NCBI RefSeq assembly: GCF_048128805.1
Contig: NC_136016.1
Span: 24,649,215-24,713,214 of the forward strand
Direction of reading: 5' to 3'
Source: Centroberyx gerrardi
Lineage: Eukaryota; Chordata; Actinopteri; Beryciformes; Berycidae
DNA length: 64,000 nucleotides
In this document: positions 32,061 through 42,999 of the stretch, one piece after another
Layout of the letters: each line of letters begins with the position of its first letter
How positions within the stretch are numbered: the stretch's first letter is position 1
The notes under the pieces: model-generated
The model's database searches: none
Seen by the model: only the letters and a program-made list of their open reading frames with translations
What the model was told of the DNA's origin: nothing
Position numbers and translations under genes: made by a program

Positions 32061-32212
32061 GTTAGGAATCAAGTCAGGAGACAAGTTAGGAGACAAGTTA
32101 GGAGACAAGTTAGGAGGCAAGTTAGGAGACAAGTTAGGAGACAAGTTAGGAGACAAGTTAGGAGACAAGTTAGGAGACAAGTTAGGAGACAAGTTAGGAG
32201 ACAAGTTAGGAA
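32061..32212. repeat. 12-bp minisatellite just 5' of paat
   Basis: About 12.7 copies of gttaggagacaa with few variants, starting 28 bp upstream of the paat ATG (in the promoter, 5' UTR or first intron). Confidence 0.96.
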
Positions 32213-34009
32213 TTCAGCGGTTCAGTATGAGCATGACAAATTAAATTTTATGAGATTCAAAGACAAAGTCTGATGGCACTGAGCTCCTCTCTGCCTGATA
32301 CTAAACTGACACCTTTGCTCTTTTTAACACAATAATGTGGATATAAGGGTGGAATGAGTGTAGATAACATAATCCATTTCATATCCGCAGTTATAACTCA
32401 AAACTGTTACAGTTTTACTTAAGAAGACAGAAATGATGTTGATTTGACTGTTTAACTTCAGATGGTCAGATCAGTGTAAGCTCCACTCACACCGTGCACA
32501 CCTTCTGTCTCGGCTCGTCTCGTTTAGCTGAGAGGGAAAGTGAGATTACTCAACTGTACATTTTTACCTCAAAATTGTTGCCGTTCTACTTTATAAGACA
32601 GAAATTATGCTAATGTGAGTGTTTACGTTAAACTGAAGCTCCACACACAAACACCATACAAAACTAACATAATACCTCATTTAAACATCATTAAAAAAGG
32701 AAATGGGTGCTATTACAGTAGATAAAGCTTCTGAATTGTTTTATATCCGCATTAACACCTCAAAATTGTTACTTTTTCCACTTTTTAAAACAGAAATTAT
32801 TGTGCTAATGTGGCTGTTTGCGTGCCTTTTTCTGTCTGATCATTATAATAAATCAACATTAAAAACATAAACGTGCATTTCATGACTCACCAATCGTGAA
32901 ATCGCCAGTCGACGGTTATTTATCGGTATTTTCGTCCTAAAATCGTTCCAGATGCTACTAGCAGGACTGAGACTTCTACAGCCAGTTTGGAGGGAAATAA
33001 TTTTGCACTATGTCCATTTGTCAAATAAGATAAAAGATTTAAAAAATCCCCGAAACCATTTAAAGTTCCCATTAACATTCAACCAGACAGGAGCTTTTAA
33101 CTCGCTAGTTCACTCCCTTCCGGTGCGATGTTCAGGTTTCTGACTTGACGGCTCCTCGTGTCTTCAGAAGTCGACAGAAACATCGTGAATTCAATCCATA
33201 AATATAAATAATAACCTGGATTTAACCTAATTTCTAACTACATACATCGAACTGCAGCAGACACACGACGGGATGTTGTGAAATGACGTCACATCACAGC
33301 GACTCACGAACCAACAGGCCCCAGAACAGTAGGCCGTCCCACATGCCTGAACGAATTTCGTGCGTCAAGCTAGAGAGAGGGAGACTGAGACAGGAAGTAC
33401 GGCGGATTTGATTTCAAAATAAAATCACTAAAACATTTGTCCGTGTGAAAGTGTACATTTTTTAACCAATTTTAAGATTAAATTGAAGGTGTTCCTGCTT
33501 TTTTTTTTTTTTAATATTGCAGAAGAGATACAGGAAGGAAAAAGGGACAACATGCATCAACAGGCAGAGTGGAATCAAACCTGGGATGTTTCTGTTATAT
33601 GAAGGACAAGCTAACTGACTGAGACAGGACAACATGACACTTAGTCTTGGAAAAAGAATAATTGAACCTGGAGTACAGAACAAAATCGTATCAAAAACAC
33701 TGGAATGGTTACATTAAACATGAAGTGAAACTGGATATATCTCGTATGACTCTGAATATCTGCTGTATAAATGTATTTTCAGAAAAAAAAACAGCATTTG
33801 CATTTTAATTTAATAAAGTTCTTCACTCTCACTTTGATAGAGTGATGGAAAAAATACCAACCAAAATAACATGACAAAACCCGAAACCTCTGGTGTTCAA
33901 AACATATCCAATCATAACAGGGAAAAGTGGAGCAACATAACATTAAAAAGAAGCAACACATTTGCCAATAAAGGTTTGACAAAGTTGTGACTTCCTATCC
34001 TGTTCGTAT
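32213..34009. other. Intergenic between paat and the Harbinger gene
   Basis: Two imperfect copies of a segment with tcaaaattgttac and acagaaattat (about 32395-32440, 32565-32610, 32755-32800) form a diffuse repeat. Nothing else is recognised. No CpG-rich promoter is evident. Confidence 0.45.
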
Positions 34010-34010
34010 A

Positions 34011-34051
<41 letters not shown>

Positions 34052-34116
34052 CATTATTATTGTTATTATGGTTCCACCATCAGGATTCTTGTCTTGGCAG
34101 TGTATCTTCACTGTGC

Positions 34117-34150
<34 letters not shown>
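34008..34150. repeat. (ATT)n and (GT)n microsatellites
   Basis: An att run at 34008-34065 and a gt run at 34121-34149. Confidence 0.95.
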
Positions 34151-34151
<1 letters not shown>

Positions 34152-34380
34152 GCAGCCTGTAGGCTTTAATGACTCTTACATCGGCCCATACGGACATTTT
34201 GCAATTATTTTTTAAATTTACTTCTGATTCCTGTCAGCATGGCTCTTATTTTGAAGGTTATGACCGGAAATTCCACTTTAGTCTGTGCAGCTTGACACAG
34301 GTGGAGGCTGATGTGTAGAGAGCTGATCGTGTAGATAGAGTGTTTTACAGTGTTTTGTAGCCTACAGGTAACGTAGGCTA

Positions 34381-34441
34381 ATGCCGAAAACTAACAAGAA
34401 GAGTCTGTCTACTTTTGTCCGCAGCGGATCAGACTCACAAG
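34381..34441 (+). other. Possible first exon of an unidentified gene
   Basis: atgccgaaaactaac opens MPKTNKKSLSTFVRSGSDSQ, ending at a plausible donor (caag followed by gtaaca). The short basic/serine peptide resembles the first exon of a nuclear protein but no continuation was found. It may be chance. Confidence 0.2.
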
Positions 34442-35315
34442 GTAACAAGCTAACATTCAACTTCGCTTTACCAACAGCCATGTAAACATTAGCTAGTCAG
34501 CCTACTAGTAGAAAAACGAGATGACAAACTCCATTACAAAGTCTGAACATAGTGTTGGCTTGCTTATTGGCGAACCTACATACTTGTTAGAACATGACTT
34601 AAGACCTTTTTTGGATGCTTAAGAGCCACTCGTCTGTTCGGCATACACCCAATACACCAAGCGCCACTCATTTCAATAAAACTTTAACTTTTAGAATTAT
34701 TTTGCCTGTTGTTCCCGCCATCTTCTTCCACCAAAACACACTGTGGGTGGCGGTAGCGAACGTGTGAACCAATTCGTAACGTTTTTATTTGATTGAAAGA
34801 AAATCCCTCTTGGTGTATTATCTATATGCCGAATCTACCAAAACACAGTAAGAACTCGTAAAAAAATGCCTCAAGTTGTGTTCAGTCAGTTACGTTTGCC
34901 GACAAGCAAGACAACATTAAACTGCAATGTTTTCAATGGAGTTTAGCATAACTGTCTACGCAAGAATGAACTACAGCATCGGGGCCAGGGGGCTTTCTCA
35001 CGAAGCAACGTTAGTGGGTTTATGTTAACGCTAACTATGTTTTTTCTCTCACAACTTTGACTCACTTTATAGGTGTGTCCATGCGCGTGCGAGCTGACAT
35101 ACCGGCAGCGTATATTAACATCTTCTAATTCTTCTTCTTCTTGGATTTTATTGGTGGATTGTAGCCTAACCATTTTGGAGCTCCTACATGGACGTTCATG
35201 CTTCCCGCGCTTTCGTAACGAGCGCGCGGCTGAAAAGCTCTAGTGCTAAGGTGGAAATTGAACTATCAAAACCCGCCGAAGGAAGGGAGACTCGACTTCA
35301 GTCACCTGCAGCAAC

Positions 35316-37131
35316 ATGGCTGCTGTATTAAACGATCTGCAACTGTTGGATCTGGAGGAGGAACGGCTTTGTTTACAACTGTTAAGAAGAAGAAGAAAAA
35401 GAAAAAGGTGTAACAGGCAACAGTTGGTGCGTCCTTTGACAACGACAAAGACACGGCGGGAACAACAAAGAAGGCCTGGCGTTGTCGAGGCGACGCATTT
35501 TCAGTACTTTAAAATGTCTGCGAGTAGTTTCTGTGATTTGATGGATCGAATCTCCCCGTACATGCGCTGGATGCGACAAAGCACTGTGATGGATTTGTCA
35601 GGCAAGCTGGATGTGACTTTGCGGGTTCTTGCGTCAGGACATTCGCTGGGAAGCTTCGCTAAGAGTTTTAAACTGTCTACGCCAACGGTAGCCAGGTTCG
35701 TGTCCCAAATCTGCAGAGCGATCTGGCTGGCTCTGAAAGACCAGTTTGTGTGTTTCCCAGACGGGCCGCAGAGGTGGAAGGACGTCGCCGGAGACTTCTG
35801 GAGGACGTGGAACTTCCCGAACTGCCTCGGCTGCATCGCCGGGAAACACATAGAAGTGAGACAGCATGGAAGATTCAGCGAAGACTGCCGCGATTATAAT
35901 GGGACGTTTTCCATGGTTGTTATGGCGGCCTGTGACGCGAACTACAGATTTACCATGGTGGATGTCGGAGCGTTCGGCCAGCAGAGCGTTGAAGGCGTGT
36001 TCCGGGAGAGCAAATTTGGAGCAAACCTCCTCGAAGGGAAACTGGATCTGCCGCCGCCTGACGCGCTGCCCGGCACCGCGACCAGCAGCCCGTTTGTGTT
36101 CGTGGGAAACGCTGCTTTCCCGATGTGTGTGAACCTCATCAGCCCCTATCCAGGTGTGGTAGAACTGATTAGCAATTTGCATAATGTAACTTGAAGCTCA
36201 CTTTTTGTGCTGTTTATCTTCCAACCTTCAAAGTAATGCTGTTCTTTCAGCCTGAACTAATTAAAGACTCCATGAAATAAAAAAAATATATATATATATT
36301 TTTACTTGCTGGACTTGATGTTCACCTGCTCACCAATACAGGCCAAAAAAATGACAAAAAATGTTGATTTCATCCAATGAAATTTTGATAACCGATGGAA
36401 CATGCCACTTCCTGGAGTCTTTAAAGAATGTACAAAAAATCTAAGGCACATACCAGGTAACTGCAGCATCCTGAGTTCAGATACGGCCCAGGACTTTCTT
36501 CGAATGTCACCACCCTCTTTCATAAATCTCTCCTGTCTGTCTCCACTGTGAACTATCAAATAAAGTCTAAAATACCCCAAAAAAGATAATAAATAAGAAA
36601 AAAGAATGTACACCAATGTTGTCAAGTTGATGTTAATGATCCTGTTCTGTTTATCACTTTTTTCCTTCAGGGTCCGATCTCACACAGGATGAGCAGGTCT
36701 ATAACTACCGACATTCCCGTGCACGGAACGCCGCTGAAAACGCTTTCGGCATTTTGTCTGCCAGGTGGAGAATCCTCAGCCAGCGGCTGAGCTGCTCGCC
36801 ACAGATGGCGGTAGACATCTTGAAGGCGTGCGTCGCCCTCCATAACTTCCTGTCCTACGCTGACGCTGCGTGTACGGCGGAGGCTCGGTATCTGACGCCG
36901 GGCTTTGCGGATGACGTCACGGCGTCGGGCTGGGTCCGGCAGGGGAAGTGGCGGCGACTCGTGGCGGGCGACCGCAGCCTGCTGGACCCGGGCCGCCCAT
37001 CGGGGAGCGGGGCGTCCGCCGCCGCCCGGGCCGTCCGGAACAACTTCAAGGACTTCTTTGTCTCCTGCGGGCCGCGCAGCTTGGCAGGACGATGTCGCTT
37101 CAAGAGGAAAGATCAGCTGAAACCAGACTGA
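35316..37131 (+). CDS. Harbinger-transposase-derived protein (HARBI1/DDE_Tnp_4 type), probably domesticated
   Basis: Two exons, 35316-36153 and 36671-37131 (donor ccag/gtgtgg, acceptor tccttcag), 432 aa, no internal stop. It starts MAAVLNDLQLLDLEEERLCL and has a basic run RRRRKRKR at 24-31. A helix-turn-helix-like segment (TLRVLASGHSLGSFAKSFKL, about 101-120) precedes the nuclease-like domain with NFPNCLGCIAGKH, CDANYRFTMVDVGAFG and VFVGNAAFPM, then RNAAENAFGIL in exon 2. HARBI1-like nucleases use acidic residues at the IDG.H, S..D, GDxAFP and RxxxE(N/R)xFG positions. Here the first is Ala175, the second is replaced (SVEG) and the third is Asn265; only the Glu remains. Loss of metal ligands with an intact frame suggests a non-catalytic, DNA-binding role. 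No terminal inverted repeats were seen. The alternative is a recently dead transposon. Confidence 0.85.
36154..36670 (+). other. Intron of the Harbinger-derived gene
   Basis: A single 517-bp GT..AG intron, AT-rich in contrast to the GC-rich exon 2. It contains no recognisable element. Confidence 0.75.
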
Positions 37132-37283
37132 CTCACTGCTGTTTACAACACATCTGACTGTCTTGTTGTGTGCTGTAACTGTGTTTGCTTTATGCTCACA
37201 GTGTGGTCATTCTTATGAGAGATGAGTGAAATGAGTGATGATGTTTTACAAGATTTTTTTGTTTTGTTTTGTCCAATCAGAAT

Positions 37284-37687
37284 TAAAGTCCCAATGAAAA
37301 TGCATTTTGAGATCATCTTGCTTCCTTAATGTGATGTAATTCCTGTTGGAACAGGATGATGGGGCGGGACAACACAGGGAGGGATGTACACCATCCCTCC
37401 CTGGAATAACAGTTAGAGAGAGAAAGGCAGTTTGATTTGATGGGAGGGGCGGGGGGGTGGGACTTGATGATGTGTGTCATGTTTTATTGGTTGGAGTTTT
37501 TGTTTACACCTCCTAGTGCAGCATGATGTCACCATTAAAGATGCGCTGTTTTCCAAGAAGGACAAGTTAGATTGAAATTTTGATATAAACATGTATTTTT
37601 TGGGGGGCATTTATTGTTAAATAGGTGTATATTACGACATGGAAACTTGACTAACAAAGTCATTTTTCATTTCATTGTGTCTTTATA
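37284..37687 (-). mobile_element. piggyBac-like MITE, inverted copy
   Basis: Reverse-oriented relative of 9132-9529, from ttaaagtcccaatgaaaatg to cattgtgtctttat. The left flank is ttaa; the right is ttat, presumably mutated. It sits about 150 bp after the Harbinger-gene stop. A nearby attaaa at 37282 overlaps its left edge and could serve as a poly(A) signal. Confidence 0.6.
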
Positions 37688-38049
37688 GCAATTATAGTAA
37701 GCATACAAGAAAATTTAAATACTGGACAAAGAAGAGAAACCTAAGCACACCCAAACACATTATTTTTGTCATAAAAGTACTACAGCACAGTTAACAGCTG
37801 CTTGAAGGGCATAACAATCATTTGTTATTAAAAATGTCGCAACTATTGTACAGTTTTTCCTCAACAGGAAACTTACAGTGATACATGTGTGAGAAGCTAC
37901 AGATTTTATTTTATATCAGAGTGTGTTGAACTTGACTGCCGGGTAAAGCCAAGGCTATATTCACCAACTATGACCAAACACCACTGTATGTAAACAACCG
38001 CTGTTTACCACTGAAAGCACAAAGTTTGACTCTGGTTTCCTGTCTGCAG

Positions 38050-38230
38050 TCTGGAGCAGGAAGACGCGGATCCTCCACAGGCTAAACAGGAAGGAGGAAC
38101 GTCTGATCGTTCAGATGAGCCAGACAGCAAAAAAATGAAGAGACCAAGCAAGGAAACTACAGAGAAAGAAAGAGGCACCGAAGACACGGCAGGAAACTGT
38201 CTTCATGTGTCTGCTGGCTGCAGCGGTTGG
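38050..38230 (+). pseudogene. Orphan zinc-finger-gene exon (N-terminal type)
   Basis: After ttcctgtctgcag an open frame reads LEQEDADPPQAKQEGGTSDR, then SDEPDSKKMKRPSKETTEKE, to a possible donor (gttg before gtaaat at 38230). The LEQED.DPPQ.K(Q/E)E pattern is typical of the acidic N-terminal exons of fish C2H2 zinc-finger genes, and 40470-42053 has its own version (SLEPEDPENLQIKEEPEE). It may be an upstream exon of that gene or a relic of a lost paralogue. No phase-compatible acceptor was found just before 40470. Confidence 0.45.
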
Positions 38231-38592
38231 TAAATCCCAAAATCCTCCAGGCACATTCCCTGTCTCACCAGCCAACTGCAGTTTTTGACTGAAAGGACCT
38301 TCAAATGACCACTTACCCGTCAAAGTGGCTGGTAGAATGCACACACTAACAAGCCACAGTTGAAATTTTCCAGCATTTGGCTGCTGGCTGGAATAATTTC
38401 CCCCAAAACTGAGGAATAGAACCAGCTCAGCCTAGCTAACCCCGCCCACCTAGCAGGACCAGCCAGCCAGTCACCACCATCAAGCCTAAACCAAAAATGA
38501 TCCCACTTTGTCAAAGCCAAATTTTCACAGTGAACAAATAGAAACCTTTCCCAGTTAACTAGCTCAAACCTATCCCAGTTCACAAGCTCGTC

Positions 38593-39906
38593 TGGTCCCA
38601 TTTAACCAGCAAAACCTATCCCAGTTTACTGATTCAGTCCCATTTAACCAGCAAAACCTATCCCAGTTCACTGATTCAGTCCCACTTAACCAGCAAAACC
38701 TATTCCAGTTTACTGATTCAGTCCCACTTAACCAGCAAAACCTATCCCAGTTTACTGATTCAGTCCCACTTAACCAGCAAAACCTATCCCTGTTTACTGA
38801 TTCAGTCCCACTTAACCAGCAAAACCTATCCCAGTTTACTGATTCAGTCCCACTTAACCAGCAAAACCTATCCCAGTTCACTGATTTAGTCCCAGTTAAC
38901 CAGCAAAACCTATCCTAGTTCACTGATTCAGTCCCACTTAACCAGCAAAACCTATCCTAGTTCACTGATTCAGTCCCACTTAACCAGCAAAACCTATCCC
39001 AGTTTACTGATTCAGTCCCATTTAACCAGCAAAACCTATCCCAGTTCACTGATTCAGTCCCACTTAACCAGCAAAACCTATTCCAGTTTACTGATTCAGT
39101 CCCACTTAACCAGCAAAACCTATCCCAGTTTACTGATTCAGTCCCACTTAACCAGCAAAACCTATCCCAGTTTACTGATTCAGTCCCACTTAACCAGCAA
39201 AACCTATCCCAGTTTACTGATTCAGTCCCACTTAACCAGCAAAACCTATCCCAGTTCACTGATTTAGTCCCAGTTAACCAGCAAAACCTATCCCAGTTCA
39301 CTGATTCAGTCCCACTTAACCAGAAAAACCTATCCCAGTTCACTGATTTAGTCCCAGTTAACCAGAAAAACCTATCCCAGTTTACTGATTCAGTCCCAGT
39401 TAACAAGCAAAACCTATCCCAGTTTAGTGATTCAGTCCCAGTTAACAAGCAAAACCTATCCCAGTTTACTGATTCAGTCCCAGTTAACAAGCAAAACCTA
39501 TCCCAGTTCACTGATTCAGTCCCACTTAACCAGCAAAACCTATCCCAGTTCACTGATTTAGTCCCAGTTAACCAGAAAAACCTATCCCAGTTTACTGATT
39601 CAGTCCCACTTAACCAGAAAAACCTATCCCAGTTTACTGATTCAGTCCCAGTTAACAAGCAAAACCTATCCCAGTTCACTGATTCAGTCCCACTTAACCA
39701 GCAAAACCTATCCCAGTTCACTGATTCAGTCCCAGTTAACAAGCAAAACCTATCCCAGTTCACTGATTCAGTCCCAGTTAACCAGCAAAACCTATCCCAG
39801 TTTACTGATTCAGTCCCAGTTAACAAGCAAAACCTATCCCAGTTCACTGATTTAGTCCCACTTCACCAGCAAAACCTATCCCAGTTTACTGATTCAGTCC
39901 CATTCA
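38593..39906. repeat. 42-bp minisatellite, about 31 copies
   Basis: The unit runs aaccagcaaaacctatccca, then gtttactgattcagtcccac and tt. Variants include ttcactgatt, cagttaacaagc and accagaaaaac. Because 42 is divisible by three the minus strand stays open, reading a 14-residue repeat (SVNWDRFCWLSGTE). It degenerates into related 20-40-bp pieces up to about 40160. Confidence 0.97.
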
Positions 39907-40469
39907 ACTCCCATTTAGCTCAAAACTACTCCAGTTGGCTAGTTTGATCTAGTCCCAGTTAACCAGTATGAATCTGTCCCAGTTAATTAGCTCATATTTC
40001 CCCAGTTAGCGATCCCACTTCAGTCCCATTTGATCAACATAAGCCTATCCCAGTTTAAAACTATCCCACTAACACCAATCTCAGTCATCCAGCGCAAAAC
40101 TACTTTCATTAACCAAGTCCAAATTATCCCAGCTTACCAGCTCATTACATCCCAGTTGACCCAGTCCAGCCTCACTTTTTAATTGATAGTGTCATCACTT
40201 TGCAAAGACAAGTTCAAACAGTTGCTATAAAAATGAACACAGGCATAGATACAAATTGTGTTCAAAGACAGACGAGCAGATAGAAACAGGGGAGATGACT
40301 CTGTAGACTATAAAACTAGGACGACCAAAAGACAAAGAAAAAGAAATAAGCAGAAATAGAAGATGTGGAAGAAATAGATGAGAAGAGAGCATGAGGACTA
40401 CTGGACTTTAAAATCAACCAATGAACATCTGACTAACCTGCTGAACCTACCCTGTCCTCACATGGAAAC

Positions 40470-42053
40470 GTGAAATCTCGAGTACAGAAAAAAAACAACA
40501 ACATGCAAACTCCGGCAGCAGAGGAACCATACAGCTGTATTGTCTGCGGGGAAAGGTTCCAGAAAGTTGTGCATTTGAAAAACCACCTGGTAAAACACGA
40601 AGGCAGCGATCCCTTTCAGTGCCACGTTTGCTCTGAAAGGTTTGGCTCGAGCCGAGACTTGAGGCTTCATACAAGCGTTCACGCTGGAGAAAAGACATTC
40701 AGTCGCAGCGTCGGCAACACAGGAGAACCGGTGAAAACAGAATCGGAGGAGGACAGTTATGGAGTCGCTAAAACAGAATCGGAAGTGGAAGATTTCGGCG
40801 TGGTTAAAACCGAATATAACGGACCAGTGGAAATGATAATTGTTAACAGAGAACAGATAAAACAGGAGGGAGAGCACTATGGGCTATCAAAACCAGTCAG
40901 TGAGCGTGTGAGTGTCCTCTCCTGCCTCCATACACAGCAAACAGTCTGTAAAGTGGAGGTTCAACAGAGGAGTCCCAGTCTGGAGCCGGAGGACCCAGAG
41001 AACTTGCAGATTAAAGAAGAACCAGAGGAACTTTTGACAAGTCAGGAGGAAAAGCAGCTTCAAGGTCTGGAGGACGCTGGTATCACTGACTCCAGTTTGA
41101 CAGTAATCTGTATCAAAAGAGACTCAGATCAAGATCGAACCCAATCCTCACATCTTCCACACATCCAAACCAACACTCAGATCGCAGAGGAATCTAGTCC
41201 CGCCCAAAGAAATGTCACTAACTCAACAGCAACGTTGAAGTGGATGGCTGTAAAGCATCAAACTTGTACAAACGAAACGGCAGAGGCCATCAAGATGCAT
41301 CCGTACAAATGCGGCGTCTGCGGTAAAGGATTCCGCGTCAGGCGAGTTAGAGATCTGGAACAACACGCCAGGAGCCACGTGGAAAAGAAACCCTTCCACT
41401 GCGTCGTCTGCAACAGAAAATTCAGCTCAATCTCCAAAGTGACCGCTCACATCAAAGAACACCTGGGAGAGAAACTTTACGGCTGCGACGTCTGCGGTGC
41501 CAGGTTCACCCAGAACAGCAGCCTGAAGCAGCACGTCAAGATTCACACCAGAGCGAATCCGTTCACCTGCAGCGTCTGCGGAAGCGGATTCCCTACCGAC
41601 ACGAGCCTCGAGCTTCACATGAGGACGCACTCGAGCGACAGGCCGTACGGCTGCGGTGTCTGCGGTAAGAGATTCAACCACAAGCAAAGCCTGACAGTTC
41701 ACACGAGAACGCACACGGGGGAAAAACCATACCGCTGCAGCGTCTGTGAGAAAGACTACAGCAAGAAACAAGACCTGACGCGACACATGAGGGTGCACAC
41801 CGGGGAAAAACCGTACGGCTGCTCCGTCTGCGGTAAAAGATTCACTCAGCCGGGAAACCGGAGGATTCACATGATGAGGATGCACAGCGGGGAGCGAACA
41901 CATGGAGGCGCCACCTGCGGGGCGGGATTCACTCTTAAAAGTCATCTGGATCATCATGTCGGAGGTCACGCTGTAGAGACGTCAACCGAACGGGCAAAAC
42001 CAGAAGCCGAGGCGGAGTGTGTCGCACCGTTAAAATCAGATTCTGTAGGATAA
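40470..42053 (+). CDS. C2H2 zinc-finger protein, single large exon
   Basis: 527 aa without introns. Two C2H2 fingers lie at the N terminus (residues 21-43 and 49-71). An acidic linker of about 205 residues (72-276) follows, and then seven canonical fingers (279-303, 309-331, 337-359, 365-387, 393-415, 421-443, 449-471). Linkers of the TGEKPY type join the later fingers. A last finger (477-500) has lost its first cysteine (HGGATC). The linker carries five psi-K-x-E sites (VKTE twice, AKTE, IKQE, IKEE) expected to accept SUMO. Its product is presumably a nuclear sequence-specific DNA-binding regulator. The start at 40470 is the longest; ATG at 40503 is also possible, and upstream exons cannot be excluded. 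The orthologue is not identifiable. Confidence 0.88.
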   Translation: MKSRVQKKNNNMQTPAAEEPYSCIVCGERFQKVVHLKNHLVKHEGSDPFQCHVCSERFGSSRDLRLHTSVHAGEKTFSRSVGNTGEPVKTESEEDSYGVAKTESEVEDFGVVKTEYNGPVEMIIVNREQIKQEGEHYGLSKPVSERVSVLSCLHTQQTVCKVEVQQRSPSLEPEDPENLQIKEEPEELLTSQEEKQLQGLEDAGITDSSLTVICIKRDSDQDRTQSSHLPHIQTNTQIAEESSPAQRNVTNSTATLKWMAVKHQTCTNETAEAIKMHPYKCGVCGKGFRVRRVRDLEQHARSHVEKKPFHCVVCNRKFSSISKVTAHIKEHLGEKLYGCDVCGARFTQNSSLKQHVKIHTRANPFTCSVCGSGFPTDTSLELHMRTHSSDRPYGCGVCGKRFNHKQSLTVHTRTHTGEKPYRCSVCEKDYSKKQDLTRHMRVHTGEKPYGCSVCGKRFTQPGNRRIHMMRMHSGERTHGGATCGAGFTLKSHLDHHVGGHAVETSTERAKPEAEAECVAPLKSDSVG

Positions 42054-42149
42054 AAAACGTAATGAGCAGGAGCTTTAGATGCAGGACAGATGAAAACAAG
42101 AGTGTCTGAATGACAGAGAATCAAAGAGTGAACATTTATACGTTCCCTT

Positions 42150-42385
42150 GTCCCTTCACACCATACAGACTCCTCTGTGTGTCTATGAAGATGAGGTGGG
42201 TCAACAGACAGCAGAACTCCCACAGCTGAAAGAGGAGCAGGAGGCAACCAGTGTTCAAACCCAAGACTCACATCCTCCATAAATCCAAACAGGAAAATAG
42301 AAGTTGTTCTACTCAGCACTTTGACAGAGCAGAAACATTCTACATCTGTAGAAAATGTGGCACAATCTGTATGCAACCCTGAAAT
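42150..42385 (+). pseudogene. Zinc-finger gene relic
   Basis: Translation gives VYEDEVGQQTAELPQLKEEQ with EATSVQTQDSHPP then a stop, and shortly after FYICRKCG, the opening of a C2H2 finger. These are the acidic linker and finger start of a fish zinc-finger gene, out of frame and broken, so a decayed tandem neighbour. Confidence 0.5.
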
Positions 42386-42999
42386 AATTTAACTTTGTAA
42401 TTCAAATTATACCGGTGCCTGTATAGCTCAAATATCAAAGTCAACTGAAAGTAATGAGTAATGATGAATTGGATTATGTTTCTGATTACAGTTATAAAAA
42501 GGTAATTAGTAACTGTAATGGAATACATTTTTAAAGTGACCTACCCAATGCTGGTTGTCCCCCAATGATGATGCAGGCGCCCCTTGGGCCAATCAGGGAC
42601 AAGATGCATCTTCCGTCCAAATTTAATCAAAATCAGACCGGTGGTGTTGTGAAGCAGTTTGAAATTGAAGTTTGGAATTTTGACTTTTAATTACAGCGCC
42701 TCCACCAGGCTAAACAGTGTAAAGTGTAAACACAGAGCTCAGCGCTGAAATTAGTCATTCCTTTTTTTTGTCAAGTTTTGTCAAAATCACCCTGGCAGTG
42801 TCTGAGATATTAGGTTTGGGTTTGAAATTTTTACTTGTAATTATAGCGCCCTCATCAGGCCAATTGGTGTAATTTGTAATGAGAGCTGAAAACTTTTCTG
42901 TGCTCATTGAACTGTAGTCGTATTGTTAAATGTTGGGAGTGTAAAACAGCTTCTGAAGTAACATGAAGAGGCTTCAACTAGCTATGAGTGTTCAAGTTG

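Noticed and set aside
32022..32273. Arg-Arg-Gln-Val repeat frame and the opposite-strand Ser-Pro-Asn-Leu frame
   Set aside because: Both translate the 12-bp minisatellite upstream of paat; the true paat frame on the minus strand starts at 32032.
38570..39847. Minus-strand 14-residue repeat protein
   Set aside because: Explained by a 42-bp non-coding minisatellite; unit variants show no codon bias. Kept only as a finding.
41427..41969. Minus-strand frame over the zinc-finger gene
   Set aside because: Antisense shadow of repetitive finger codons.
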